A DNA stretch of 42,861 nucleotides from Glycomyces sambucus (GCF_900102815.1 NZ_FNGF01000008.1:1-42861); one strand, 5' to 3'; counted from the stretch's first letter, positions 8,273 to 16,899 are shown. Notes: generated from the letters alone by a model not told the origin. Translations and numbers: made by a program.

Positions 8273-9772
8273 ATGTCCACCGAAATGCCCTCCCCCGCAG
8301 CACTCCTTGACCCTGCACTTCTCGGCCTTGCACTTCTCGACCCTGCGATCTGGGACTCCGCCCGCTTCGACGGCGCCTGGCACCCGACCGGGACGGTCCG
8401 CGCCGTGGTCGAGCCCGCCACCGGCGCGACCCTCGCCCACGCGGCGGTCGCGGTCCCCGCCGACATCGCGGCCGCCGGCCGCGCCGCAGCCGCCGCCCAA
8501 CCCGCCTGGGCCGCAGCGCCGTTCCACGCCCGCGCCGCGGTCCTCCGCCGCGCCGGCGCGCTCTTCGAGGCCCACGCCGCCGAGATCCACGAGTGGCTGA
8601 CCCGCGAATCCGGCGCCGTCCCGATGAAGGCCGGCTTCGAAACCCATGTGGCCGCGGCGGAATGCCACGAGGCCGCCGCACTCGCCTCCTCCCCGATCGG
8701 CGAGCTCATCCCCTCCGAGTCGCCCCGGCTCTCCGTGGCCCGCCGCGTCCCGGCCGGCGTCGTCGGCGTCATCGCCCCGTTCAACGCCCCGCTGATCCTC
8801 GGCATCCGCTCCGTCGCCGCGGCCCTGGCCCTCGGCAACGCGGTCGTCCTCAAACCCGACCCGCGCACCGCGGTCTCCGGCGGCGTCGTCATGGCCCGGG
8901 TCTTCGAGGAGGCCGGCCTCCCGCCGGGCCTGCTCCACCTCGTCCCCGGCGGCCCCGACGTCGGCGCGGCGATCGTCGCCGACCCGAACATCCGCGTCAT
9001 CTCCTTCACCGGCTCCACGAAGGCCGGGCGCGCCGTCGCCGAATCGGGCGGGCGGCTCCTCAAGCGCGTCCACCTCGAACTCGGCGGCAACTCCGCCCTC
9101 CTCGTCCTCGACGACGCCGACGTCGACCAGGCCGCGAGCGCCGCCGCCTTCGGGTCCTTCTTCCACCAGGGCCAGATCTGCATGACCGCCGGGCGCCACC
9201 TCGTTCACGAGTCGCTCCACACCGCCTTCCTCGAAGCCCTCACCGCGAAGGCCGAGGCCATGACCGTCGGCGACCCCTTCACCGGCAAGGTCGACCTCGG
9301 CCCGGTCATCGACGAGCCCCAGCGCGAGAAGATCCACGCCCTCGTCAACGCCGGCGGCACCGTCACCACCGGCGGCAGCTACGAGGACCTCTTCTACCGC
9401 CCGACGGTCCTCACCGGCCTCGCCGACTCGACCCCCGCCTGGCGCGAGGAGGTCTTCGGCCCGGTCGCCCCGGTCCGCCCGTTCAAGACCCTCGACGAAG
9501 CCGCGGCCATCGCGGCCGACTCCGAGTACGGGCTCTCCCTCGGCATCATCACGAGGGACGTCATGCGCGCGTGGGACCTCGCCGAGCGCATCCCCACCGG
9601 CATCGTCCACATCAACGACCAGACCGTGAGCGACGAAGCTCACGCCCCCTTCGGCGGCGTCCGCGCCTCCGGCACCGGCACCCGCTTCGGCGGCCGCCCC
9701 GCGAACATCGAGGCGTTCACCGAGACCCGCTGGATCACCATGCAGTCCCGACCCGGCCCCTACCCCTGGTAG
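8273..9772 (+). CDS. Aromatic aldehyde dehydrogenase (benzaldehyde/vanillin type)
   Basis: This NAD(P)-dependent aldehyde dehydrogenase has 499 aa. The start ATG at 8273 follows an AGGAG site. Catalytic Cys303 lies in GQICMTAGR and the general base Glu269 in LELGGN. The nucleotide-binding FTGSTKAG is intact. The C-terminal INDQTVSDEAHAPFGG segment followed by an RFGG motif is characteristic of vanillin, benzaldehyde and salicylaldehyde dehydrogenases. It is divergent from the pca operon and shares candidate IclR boxes with it. It probably makes aromatic acids such as vanillate or 4-hydroxybenzoate that enter protocatechuate metabolism. The N-terminus carries a short duplicated LLDPALLGLALLDPA stretch encoded by an imperfect DNA repeat. 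Confidence 0.88.
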   Translation: MSTEMPSPAALLDPALLGLALLDPAIWDSARFDGAWHPTGTVRAVVEPATGATLAHAAVAVPADIAAAGRAAAAAQPAWAAAPFHARAAVLRRAGALFEAHAAEIHEWLTRESGAVPMKAGFETHVAAAECHEAAALASSPIGELIPSESPRLSVARRVPAGVVGVIAPFNAPLILGIRSVAAALALGNAVVLKPDPRTAVSGGVVMARVFEEAGLPPGLLHLVPGGPDVGAAIVADPNIRVISFTGSTKAGRAVAESGGRLLKRVHLELGGNSALLVLDDADVDQAASAAAFGSFFHQGQICMTAGRHLVHESLHTAFLEALTAKAEAMTVGDPFTGKVDLGPVIDEPQREKIHALVNAGGTVTTGGSYEDLFYRPTVLTGLADSTPAWREEVFGPVAPVRPFKTLDEAAAIAADSEYGLSLGIITRDVMRAWDLAERIPTGIVHINDQTVSDEAHAPFGGVRASGTGTRFGGRPANIEAFTETRWITMQSRPGPYPW

Positions 9773-9839
9773 AACCACGTGACCCCGGTCTCGCGCCCCA
9801 CCCTGGGCCCGCCCCCGAACACTGTGTAAACTAGTGCCG

Positions 9840-9865
9840 GTTCCAAGGTCTACGACCTCTGGAAC
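9840..9865. other. Inverted repeat just upstream of tRNA-Ala
   Basis: GTTCCAAGGTC and GACCTCTGGAAC flank a 3-bp loop, forming a near-perfect hairpin with one bulged base. It ends 9 bp before the tRNA. A TAAACT-like -10 element lies just upstream, near 9827-9832. The hairpin would sit in the tRNA precursor leader and may affect 5' processing. Confidence 0.45.
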
Positions 9866-9870
9866 GCCAA

Positions 9871-11577
9871 TCAAGGGGCTTTGGCGCAGTTGGTAGCGCG
9901 TTTCCATGGCATGGAAAAGGTCAGGGGTTCGAATCCCCTAAGCTCCACCAGCGGGTCACCATTCGAACAGGTGGCCTTTGAAGAGCTGGTAGACGCCAGC
10001 GGAGATTCCCTCCGCTGGCGTTTTTCGTACCCGCCGAGCAGCGGCGTGAACGGCGGCCTGAGCTCGTCGCGTTCGATGAACGGGGCTTCGGTGTGCTCGT
10101 CGGCGTTGACGTAGAGCTTGGCGAAGCAGGCTTGTACGAAGCGGCGCTTGCCCTTGTCGGTCAGGCTGCGGTAGAGCCCTCTGGGGTCGTCCAGGAGTTC
10201 GAGCAGGGTGTTCACGGCCTTCCCCGCCTCGATCACCGGGGCCGAGTCGGTGCTTTCGAGTTCGCCGTCGATCCGGACGAGCTGATCGCTGAGGTCGCTC
10301 ATCTTGGCGTCGAGGAGGTCTTGCGGCCAGTTCCCGACGAGATCGAGGAGCTGACTCCGCTGCTCCGCGATCCGGGCGCGCTCCTTGCGGAGCTTGCGCC
10401 GCATCTGCTGGCCGAGCTTGGCCGCGTCCTTCATGCCGGCCTCGATCGCGGACCTTGTGGCGGTGATGAACGACTTGCCGAGTTGCAGTGTCGTGAAGTG
10501 GTCGGCGACAGCCACATCCACCTGCTCGGCGCGAAGACGAGGGAGATCGCAGGAGCGATCGCGGATGCCGAGGCAGATGAAGTAGAAGTACACGACGCCG
10601 CGCTGGTTCTTGCCGCGATCAAGATAGATCCGGCCGCCGCAGCGCCCGCAGCTCAGCCCGGACTTGAGCGGATGGTCGTACACGCGCTGGCGGGTCCCGG
10701 CTCCGGTGCGAGTCTCCAGGAGCGCCTGGACTCGATCGAAGACCACCTGGCTGACGAGGGCGACATGGCGTCCGGGGTACTCGCGGCCCTTGTACGTGAC
10801 GTGCCCGAGGTAGTAGCGATCGCGCAGGACCTGGTCGATCTTGTGGTTCGAGATCGGCCGCCCGGCCGGGTGCTGCTTGGTCGGACGTGAGCGCAGACCG
10901 AGCCTGGTGACCGCATCGCGGAGTTGCGGTGTCGAGTACTCGCCGGTTGCGAACATCTCGAAGATGAGCGGGATGAAGGACCGCCGTTCCGGATCGGTCT
11001 TGACCGTGCGGATATTGCGGCCGTCGACCTCCTCGATCATGTTGATATAGCCGAGCTTCGCCCGTCCCGGAGTGCCGCCGCGCTTGGCCTTCGCCTCCAT
11101 CTTGTAAGCGATGTCGGCACCGGAGGCGCGGGACTGGTACTCGTTGACCGCGTCGAGGATCGTCCCAACCATGTCGCCGACCTCGGAGTCGTCGGTGAAG
11201 TCGCGCACGGAGACGAGCGATACGCCGAGCTGCTTGAGTTCGCGGCGGGTCAGACCCGCGTCGGTCGCGTTCCGGTGGATGCGCGAGCGGGCGTAGACGA
11301 TCACACAGTCGATGTCCTTCTGGTTCCGAATGCGCGCCATCATCTCCTGGAACGCGGGCCGGTTCTTCACCTCCATGCCTGAGCGACCGGGATCGACGTA
11401 CTCCTCCACGATCTCGAAGCCCAGCTCCTGCGCCTTGCGCTCACAGGCTTTGCGTTGGGCAGGGATCGAGTTCCCCTCCGGGTCGTAGTCGGTGTCGACC
11501 TGGCCCTGGGAGGAAACCCGGAGGTAGACGACTGCCCTACCGCCGGATTTCGCCCCATCAACGGGTTCAGCGTTCAT
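9871..11577 (-). CDS. Large serine recombinase (integrase) of the mobile element
   Basis: The 568-aa protein has three parts. The N-terminal resolvase domain has catalytic Ser in AVVYLRVSSQGQ and the conserved ARSRIHRNATDAG region. The recombinase domain (about residues 190-300) includes RDRYYLGHVTYKGREYPGRH. A zinc ribbon (SCGRCGGRIY and later Cys pair) is followed by a coiled-coil region rich in Lys, Arg and Gln. It would integrate and excise the element. The ATG at 11577 is preferred because it overlaps the upstream 52-aa gene. The last 25 or so residues (RGFEPLTFSMPWKRATN) come from the antisense strand of tRNA-Ala, so the native C-terminus depends on the integration junction. Confidence 0.92.
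   Translation of the reverse strand: MNAEPVDGAKSGGRAVVYLRVSSQGQVDTDYDPEGNSIPAQRKACERKAQELGFEIVEEYVDPGRSGMEVKNRPAFQEMMARIRNQKDIDCVIVYARSRIHRNATDAGLTRRELKQLGVSLVSVRDFTDDSEVGDMVGTILDAVNEYQSRASGADIAYKMEAKAKRGGTPGRAKLGYINMIEEVDGRNIRTVKTDPERRSFIPLIFEMFATGEYSTPQLRDAVTRLGLRSRPTKQHPAGRPISNHKIDQVLRDRYYLGHVTYKGREYPGRHVALVSQVVFDRVQALLETRTGAGTRQRVYDHPLKSGLSCGRCGGRIYLDRGKNQRGVVYFYFICLGIRDRSCDLPRLRAEQVDVAVADHFTTLQLGKSFITATRSAIEAGMKDAAKLGQQMRRKLRKERARIAEQRSQLLDLVGNWPQDLLDAKMSDLSDQLVRIDGELESTDSAPVIEAGKAVNTLLELLDDPRGLYRSLTDKGKRRFVQACFAKLYVNADEHTEAPFIERDELRPPFTPLLGGYEKRQRRESPLASTSSSKATCSNGDPLVELRGFEPLTFSMPWKRATNCAKAP
9875..9950 (+). tRNA. tRNA-Ala (anticodon GGC)
   Basis: The 76-nt sequence folds into a full cloverleaf. 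The acceptor stem is GGGGCTT/AAGCTCC, the D-stem GCGC/GCGC, and the anticodon stem TTTCC/GGAAA with loop ATGGCAT. The T-arm is AGGGG-TTCGAAT-CCCCT, and CCA is encoded. The anticodon is GGC. The acceptor contains the G3:U70 pair that identifies alanine tRNAs. The tRNA's 3' end abuts the mobile element, and its antisense strand is read as the C-terminus of the recombinase. Confidence 0.97.
9993..10025 (+). terminator. Rho-independent terminator after tRNA-Ala
   Basis: A perfect 12-bp stem (ACGCCAGCGGAG with its complement at 10010-10021), a 5-base loop and five T residues form a textbook terminator 43 bp after the tRNA. It also lies inside the 3' part of the recombinase frame on the other strand. 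Confidence 0.85.
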
Positions 11578-11725
11578 CGGCGTCCTGGTCCTTCCTGTCG
11601 TTGTCGGACGAACCGCTGTCCTTCCTTTCGGCGGCGTGCTCCAGCAGGATCTGCGCGATCTGGCGGGCATCGATCCGCTTCCTGGGCTGACCGGTGACGG
11701 TGACCCGAACCTGTTTTCTAGCCAT
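11567..11725 (-). CDS. Small protein (52 aa) coupled to the recombinase gene
   Basis: The frame encodes MARKQVRVTVTGQPRKRID followed by ARQIAQILLEHAAE and a polar tail. Its ATG overlaps the stop of the 56-aa gene and its stop overlaps the recombinase start by 11 bp, so it sits inside a chain of translational coupling. The N-terminal half matches the 64-aa protein at 26279-26473 almost position by position (RK, TG, R, ID, QI and QILL are shared). Function is unknown. The link to a serine recombinase suggests a directionality factor, a recombinase partner or an antitoxin-like regulator, which is inference only. Confidence 0.72.
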   Translation of the reverse strand: MARKQVRVTVTGQPRKRIDARQIAQILLEHAAERKDSGSSDNDRKDQDADER

Positions 11726-11888
11726 TCGGGTTCACCGCCCCAGTGACGTCTACCTGCGTGTTTTTGCTGGTAGGAGCGGCTTTCGACGACCGTAGCTCAA
11801 ACTCGTGGACGATACGAGCCTGTGCTTCGACGGCTTTAAAAGGCTCGCAATCGGATCGGCTGCCCATAGCCGGGACGGCGCTCGTCAT
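11718..11888 (-). CDS. Small hydrophilic protein (56 aa) in the transfer operon
   Basis: An ATG overlapping the stop of the replication-relaxation gene (ATGA, 11885-11888) opens a 56-codon frame that ends inside the start of the next small gene. The product begins MTSAVPAMGSRSDCEPF and is hydrophilic, with no membrane segment or motif that I recognise. Support comes from the precise overlaps at both ends rather than from homology. Confidence 0.55.
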   Translation of the reverse strand: MTSAVPAMGSRSDCEPFKAVEAQARIVHEFELRSSKAAPTSKNTQVDVTGAVNPNG

Positions 11889-12685
11889 GGCAACTCATCC
11901 AGCCGCCAGAGCACGGGCTGGTTCGGAACCCGCCAAACTTGAGCCGTCGGATCAGCAGCGCGGCCTGCGACGGTCGTTGCGACAGGAAACCGTTGCCCTA
12001 CAGTTCGCCAAGCTGAGTGAAGGTGCTCCTCCCGGGCGGCACTGGGCAGCTCGAACAGGACGGTCCTTGGCCAGCCGCTCAGGTGCTCCTGATAGCGATC
12101 GAGTTTGAGGGCCACCCGTTCGGTGGTCTCCGTCCCGGTGTCGTACTCGAACCAGACTTCGACGGCTCCGGCTGTCCCGTGCAGGATTCCTGAGGCGTCT
12201 GGACGGACCAGCCCTCCGGTCAGCTTCGCGGTCTCGCTCTCACTCAGCCATTCGGCAAGCTCGAGCGTTCCGTCGCGGCGGCACGCCGCCGTGAGCCGGG
12301 CGAAGAACCCGTTGACCCCGAGCAGGTGCTCGGATCGCGATGACGTCGCGAGTTCCGCCATCCGGCGTTCCCAAGCTGGACGCCGGGGCGATTGCAGTCC
12401 CTCCGCTGCGGCGTACAGGTACGCGCCGCGGTGACCGAGCGTGTAGCGGTACGCCTGGCTGCCGGGCCTCACGCAAGTACGGAAGCGAGCTACGACGTCC
12501 ATCGCACGCAGCACTTCCAACCGTCTGCGGGCGGACCGGTCGGAGGTGAAGAGCAATGCGGTGATCTGTTCGAGAGTGAACATGGAGTGCCTGCCGAGCA
12601 GACGGATCAGCTCGAAGTCCCTTGGAGTGAGCCTGCGCAGCACTCCATCTATGGATGCCGTTCGCGGGTATTCGAGTCGGGGCAT
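11885..12685 (-). CDS. Replication-relaxation family protein
   Basis: The 266-aa protein fits the Replic_Relax family, which is restricted to actinobacterial plasmids and integrative elements. A winged-helix region opens the protein (LTPRDFELIRLLGRHSMFTLEQITALLF, then a RSARRRLEVLR helix), and a second part contains HLLGVNGFFARLTAAC and VWFEYDTGTETTERVALKLDRY. The latter acidic, Lys-containing segment recalls a nuclease-like core. Family members are thought to act in plasmid replication or as relaxase substitutes, but direct evidence is scarce. Its start shares one base with the stop of the ATPase gene upstream (TGATG). Confidence 0.85.
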   Translation of the reverse strand: MPRLEYPRTASIDGVLRRLTPRDFELIRLLGRHSMFTLEQITALLFTSDRSARRRLEVLRAMDVVARFRTCVRPGSQAYRYTLGHRGAYLYAAAEGLQSPRRPAWERRMAELATSSRSEHLLGVNGFFARLTAACRRDGTLELAEWLSESETAKLTGGLVRPDASGILHGTAGAVEVWFEYDTGTETTERVALKLDRYQEHLSGWPRTVLFELPSAAREEHLHSAWRTVGQRFPVATTVAGRAADPTAQVWRVPNQPVLWRLDELP

Positions 12686-15150
12686 CAGGCCGCCTCCTCA
12701 GAATCCGGCCGTGACCAGGGCTGTGACTGGTCCGGTCTCTGTGCGCCTCTCGGTGCGGGCCATTGACGCTTGACCCGCCTAGTGGATCGCGCACTGATTC
12801 CGGAGGAGTCACTCGGCAGTCGCAGCACGGCTCCCGAATTTCCCGCACTGATCGAGCGCAGGTGCTCTACCGCCTCAGCGCGGATCTGATCCGCCTTACC
12901 GACGATCGGTGCGGGCGGCTCGGTCTCGAGCGTGAACGCCGGTAGCGCACGACCGTCGGCCTGAAGGCGGCAAGCGGCCGTGTAGTCGGCGAGCCACGAC
13001 AGGTCGTGCTCGCTCACATGCGGACCGACGTGCCGGACGAGTTGCTTCGCGTCCTCCGGGCTCACCGAGAAGTACACCTTCGTCCGCGCCGACGAGGAGA
13101 CCGCGAATTGCAGCTCCTTCGGGAGCTGGGCCAAGTACTGGTGCGCGAGCGTCATCGACAGGCGGAGCCCGCGGGCTTCGGCGAGCATGTCGTCGACGCT
13201 GCCGGGCATGTTGAGGAAGTTGTGCGCCTCGTCCAGCATCAGCGTTGCGTCTGGTCGCAGCTCCTGAGGCAGGCCGGCGCGGGCGGTAGCCGCGTGCCAG
13301 ACCTTGGTGACAAGGATCGACCCGAGCAGTTGGGACGTGCCATCGGTCAACTCGCCCTTGGACAGCCGGGCGAGCACGATGCCGCCGTTCGACAGGACGT
13401 CTCCCAGGTCGACGGGTGCGACCGGATTGCCGATGAGATCCCGCACGAACGGCCGCGACAACAGCGCTCTGGCTCTCGACAGGACCGGTCCGGCGATCAC
13501 GGCCTGCTGTTGCAGCGAATGCTGCTCGAACCAGCCCCAGAACCCGCGGAGCCCGCTGATATCGGTGTCTGCGAGCTTGAGCACGGATCCCGCGTTCTCG
13601 GGCAGCCGCCGGATGGCGCTGGCGCGGAAGTTCGGCAGCGAGAGCAGATTCGGCAAGTGCGTGAACGGCTCCCCGAGCTCCCAGAGCGTCAGCAGCGAGA
13701 ACCGCAGGACGTCATCCGCTCGCGGACCCCAGAACTGATGCCAGATGCTCCGGCAGATCCCCACGAGCTGGTCGACGACCAGGTAGCGGTCCTCTCCCGC
13801 CAGCGGAGCCAGGCCGGGATTGCGCTCCTGCCTCGGATCGATCAGGTACAGCCGCCCGGCCACCTCCGCGGGATCGAGCCGATCTAGGAGGTCGTCCACA
13901 AGGTCGCCCTTCGGGTCGACCAGGACGAGTCCACGACGGTTCCGGATATCGGCCAGCGCCAGATGCTGCAAGAGCGTCGACTTCCCGGTGCCCGTCCTGC
14001 CGATCACGTGGAGATGGCTCCGGGCATCGACCGTCCTCAGCGCGACCTTGCGCCCGCTCTCGGCCGAGCGGCCGAGCACCTTCGTACTGCGCCCGCCAGA
14101 GGGCACTCCGCGGACTGGATGAATCGCGCGGGCTCCCGCTCGCTCCATCGCCGGAACGATCAGGTCCGTCGGCAGGTGTGCGAGGTGGGCGAGCTCGCCG
14201 GTGTTGAGGATCGTGGTCCGACCCGGCCGCCACTTGTTGCAGACGGCTGCGGGCTTCGCCAAGTGGCCTCGCCGGTGCCCGTAGTCGAGCATCGACATCA
14301 CCGCGGCGGCGATCGAGCCGGCGTGCTGCTTCGTGCGGTCCTTTCGCCCCTCGGGGCCGTCGACGGCCCAACGCACCGACACGTTCCAGCACTGCTCGCC
14401 TAGCCGTTTCAGGAGCGCCTGCCGTTGCTCCCGCTCCCAGACCAGCTCCGGCTCGTTCGACCTCGGCGGAGTGGGGCGGACGAAGCTCCATAGCTCCTGT
14501 CCGAACGTCGGCGCCGCGTTCGGTCCGGCAGCGGACCTTCGTAGTCGGCGGATCTGACGGCGGCTCGCGGGCTGCGCGATCACCTGGACCACCGCGGTCA
14601 CGTCCTCGCTCGGGGTCGGCCCGGCTTCGAGCAGGGTGCGGAGCGGATCCAGCGGTGCGTCAGGTTGGACGGGCGCGATGACAGGCGCCCAGCGCACTTG
14701 CCCTCCCGCGGAGAAGCGCTCCGCGTCGAGCGACGGCTCTACGGGCAGGATTCGTGTGGTCGCACCAGGCCAGGCGGCCTTGAGCGCCCCGGCGATTTGC
14801 GCCGCGTTCAGACAGCCAGGTACCAAGATTCCGACTTCGAGCCCAGAGCCGCGGAAGCGGTACTGCCAGACGAGGTGGGCCTGCCCGAACAGCAGGCGGG
14901 ACCATCTCCCGGTTTCGTATCTGCCGAGCGTCTTCCAAGCGGCAGCCGCACTCTTCACGTCGACCTCCGGCGGAGCCGCGATGGCCACGTACGACGCGCT
15001 CACGCTCCATCGCCGGTACATCCAGGTTCGCAGGATTCGGCGGCCCAGCACGATCGCGAGTAGCGCTGCGAGCGCCACAATCAACGCTGTGCCGAACCGC
15101 CCCGCAATTGGGGACCGCCCGACTTCGAGGATCAGATCTATCGGTTCCAT
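12685..15150 (-). CDS. VirD4/TraG-like type IV coupling ATPase
   Basis: This large (821 aa) DNA-transfer ATPase has one N-terminal membrane segment (about residues 14-34, ALIVALAALLAIVLG). Walker A is GRTGTGKST at about residue 383, and a Walker B-like RGLVLVDPKGDLVDDL follows. A second acidic strand LMLDEAHNFLNMPG (about 637) and ARGLRLSMTLAHQYLAQLP match the TraD/TraG catalytic core. It should pump or couple DNA at the membrane during transfer. No TraB-type FtsK/SpoIIIE motif is seen. The ATG at 15150 has a GGGGAGG site; a GTG at 15159 sits too close to it. It heads the operon leading to the recombinase. Confidence 0.88.
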   Translation of the reverse strand: MEPIDLILEVGRSPIAGRFGTALIVALAALLAIVLGRRILRTWMYRRWSVSASYVAIAAPPEVDVKSAAAAWKTLGRYETGRWSRLLFGQAHLVWQYRFRGSGLEVGILVPGCLNAAQIAGALKAAWPGATTRILPVEPSLDAERFSAGGQVRWAPVIAPVQPDAPLDPLRTLLEAGPTPSEDVTAVVQVIAQPASRRQIRRLRRSAAGPNAAPTFGQELWSFVRPTPPRSNEPELVWEREQRQALLKRLGEQCWNVSVRWAVDGPEGRKDRTKQHAGSIAAAVMSMLDYGHRRGHLAKPAAVCNKWRPGRTTILNTGELAHLAHLPTDLIVPAMERAGARAIHPVRGVPSGGRSTKVLGRSAESGRKVALRTVDARSHLHVIGRTGTGKSTLLQHLALADIRNRRGLVLVDPKGDLVDDLLDRLDPAEVAGRLYLIDPRQERNPGLAPLAGEDRYLVVDQLVGICRSIWHQFWGPRADDVLRFSLLTLWELGEPFTHLPNLLSLPNFRASAIRRLPENAGSVLKLADTDISGLRGFWGWFEQHSLQQQAVIAGPVLSRARALLSRPFVRDLIGNPVAPVDLGDVLSNGGIVLARLSKGELTDGTSQLLGSILVTKVWHAATARAGLPQELRPDATLMLDEAHNFLNMPGSVDDMLAEARGLRLSMTLAHQYLAQLPKELQFAVSSSARTKVYFSVSPEDAKQLVRHVGPHVSEHDLSWLADYTAACRLQADGRALPAFTLETEPPAPIVGKADQIRAEAVEHLRSISAGNSGAVLRLPSDSSGISARSTRRVKRQWPAPRGAQRPDQSQPWSRPDSEEAA

Positions 15151-15250
15151 GAGAAGCACCTCCCCGATGCCTTGTCGCCGAGAGCCCTCGCTCCAACGAC
15201 CTGGCCGACTCCTTTTCGCCGACCACTCATAGACCCCCGGCCGTGCGGGG

Positions 15251-15442
15251 TTGTGAGGGTTGCTCGACCCTCACAGACCCGCACCGGACCCTCACAACCC
15301 GGCACGGAACCCGCACCGGACCCGCACCGACCTCACACGGCCTGTATGAGGGAATTTGAAGATTGGTAGGCTGCTACCAGGGAAAATGACCCTCACAAGC
15401 GGAGTTCGTGAGGGTCTGTGAGGGTGGCGCAGACCCTCACAA
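15251..15442. repeat. Iteron-like cluster of CCCTCACAA repeats (candidate oriT or replication origin)
   Basis: This gene-free stretch (15151-15507) carries at least seven copies of a GACCCTCACAA-type unit. Forward copies are at 15266, 15287, 15388 and 15432; reverse copies at 15251, 15405 and 15417; a degenerate copy is at 15329. A second unit, CCCGCACCG, occurs four times (15278, 15311, 15321, 15445). A small hairpin TGGTAG-GCTG-CTACCA (15364-15379) sits in an AT-richer core. The pattern between the coupling ATPase and the cargo is what one expects of an origin of transfer, a cis-acting transfer locus or a replication origin. Confidence 0.75.
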
Positions 15443-15507
15443 CCCCGCACCGCCGGGGGTATACATGGGGGTCCCTGCCCAGAAGCGCTGAAAGGAAGAA
15501 CGCCGCA

Positions 15508-15888
15508 ATGCCGACAGGTGATCGGGCCGACTACGCCAGCGGCCAACCGCTTTCTTCAGAAGTCGTCAGAACCCTGCAAGTGTTCCTCGCAGGAGACGAT
15601 CCGGTGTGCTCGGCACTTCGGGCGCAGATTCCGTTCGCGAGGGTGGTCGGCGGCTGCGAGTGCGGGTGTCCCTCGGTCGGCCTCGAAGTGGACCACCCCC
15701 TTGTTGGCCCGGCGCCGTCACTGGCGAGTCCGGTGGTCCTCGGCTCCTACGACGACGGCACGCACAACCTCGTGCTTTTCACCGACGACGGCTATCTCAG
15801 CAGCCTGGAACTCGGCTACGTGTCCGACGAGGTGCCCACGGTCTGGCCCGACCCGGCGATCCTCGTCCGGACGTCGCTTCACCGGTAG
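15508..15888 (+). CDS. Conserved hypothetical protein with CxCxC motif
   Basis: The 126-aa product starts at an ATG preceded by AAAGGAAG. It contains VVGGCECGCPSVGLEVD, a CxCxC cluster, followed by HNLVLFTDDGYLSSLELGYVSDEVPTVWPDP. I know this general pattern from small actinobacterial proteins of unknown function; the cysteines could bind a metal. It is the first gene right of the repeat cluster and reads away from the transfer operon. It converges with the SDR gene, 5 bp between their stops. Function is not assigned. Confidence 0.72.
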   Translation: MPTGDRADYASGQPLSSEVVRTLQVFLAGDDPVCSALRAQIPFARVVGGCECGCPSVGLEVDHPLVGPAPSLASPVVLGSYDDGTHNLVLFTDDGYLSSLELGYVSDEVPTVWPDPAILVRTSLHR

Positions 15889-15893
15889 TCCGG

Positions 15894-16895
15894 TCAGCGG
15901 TCGAGTATGCGCTGTTCCTTCTGCGGGGATATGCCGATCTCTGCCGACCGCTCGTTCTCGTCGAGCTGCACGCCGCGCAGCCACTCCCACGTGTCTCGGA
16001 CGGTCTCCGCGATCGGCCGGTTCACGAGGCCGGCGGCCCTCGCCTTCGCGGAGTCGACGTCCCAGGTCCCTGGGGCAACTCGCCAGAGCGGCAGCTCCGA
16101 CCACTGCCGGACGCCATGCTCCAGCAGCACCTCGTCGGGAGTCCAGATCAGCTCGGGCGCGGCGCCGGTCGCCTTGACGCAGGCGTCGAGGAAGTCCCCG
16201 AACGTCTCCTCGCCCGATCCGGTGAGGTTGAACGCCCCCACAACGCCGTTCTCGACGGCGCTGATAGCGAAACTGGCGATGTCCCGGACGTCGATCGGCT
16301 GGATAGACCGCTGGGGATCGCCGGGGGCGAGCACGCGGCCCCCGCGCGCGATCCGCTCCAGCCACCAGGGGAGCCGGCCGACGTACTCGTGCGGGCCGAG
16401 CACGACCCCCGCCCGCAGCAGCGCGCTTCGCTGTGCCCCGAACACCTGGAGGACCGCGGCTTCGCAGCCGGACTTCTGGTAGCCGTACTGCGTTGGGCCG
16501 TTCTCGGTGTTGGTCCCGAACGTCTCATCGGCGTCCGGCGGGCACGGCAGGGTCGGCGAATCCTCGGTCAGCGGCTGCACCGGCCAGCCCTCGTAGACCG
16601 ACAGCGTCGAGACGAACAGAAACCGTCGCGCCGACGGTTCGAGGACCTCCGCGACTTCGAGGACATTCCGCGGCACGTACCCCGAGGAGTCCACGACCGC
16701 GTCCCAAGGCTCGGCCTCAGCCAGGAGCTCAAGGTCGGACCGGTCCCACCGGTCGCCCCTGATCGCCGTGACACCGGCCAGGTCGCGGCCCGACCGGCCC
16801 CGGTTGAAGGTGGTCACGTCCCAGCCGTGCGCGAGCGCCTCAGCGACCACCGCGCGCCCGACGAACTGTGTTCCTCCGAGGACGAGCAGCCTCAA
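15894..16895 (-). CDS. NAD-dependent epimerase/dehydratase (extended SDR, reductase-like)
   Basis: The 333-aa protein begins with LRLLVLGGTQFVGRAVVAEAL, a Rossmann fold with the GGTxFVG variant seen in CSP41/isoflavone-reductase-like SDRs. It then has FNRGRS at the dinucleotide-selecting position, FVSTLSVYEG, and YGYQKSGCEAAV with the catalytic Tyr-x3-Lys. A TTG start at 16895 with an AGAAGAGG site is preferred. It lies just after the regulator stop at 16900, so the two genes form one leftward unit. An ATG at 16931 inside the regulator gene is an alternative. The substrate is unknown; given the neighbours, a sugar or cyclitol derivative is plausible. Confidence 0.82.
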   Translation of the reverse strand: MRLLVLGGTQFVGRAVVAEALAHGWDVTTFNRGRSGRDLAGVTAIRGDRWDRSDLELLAEAEPWDAVVDSSGYVPRNVLEVAEVLEPSARRFLFVSTLSVYEGWPVQPLTEDSPTLPCPPDADETFGTNTENGPTQYGYQKSGCEAAVLQVFGAQRSALLRAGVVLGPHEYVGRLPWWLERIARGGRVLAPGDPQRSIQPIDVRDIASFAISAVENGVVGAFNLTGSGEETFGDFLDACVKATGAAPELIWTPDEVLLEHGVRQWSELPLWRVAPGTWDVDSAKARAAGLVNRPIAETVRDTWEWLRGVQLDENERSAEIGISPQKEQRILDR

Positions 16896-16899
16896 ATCG

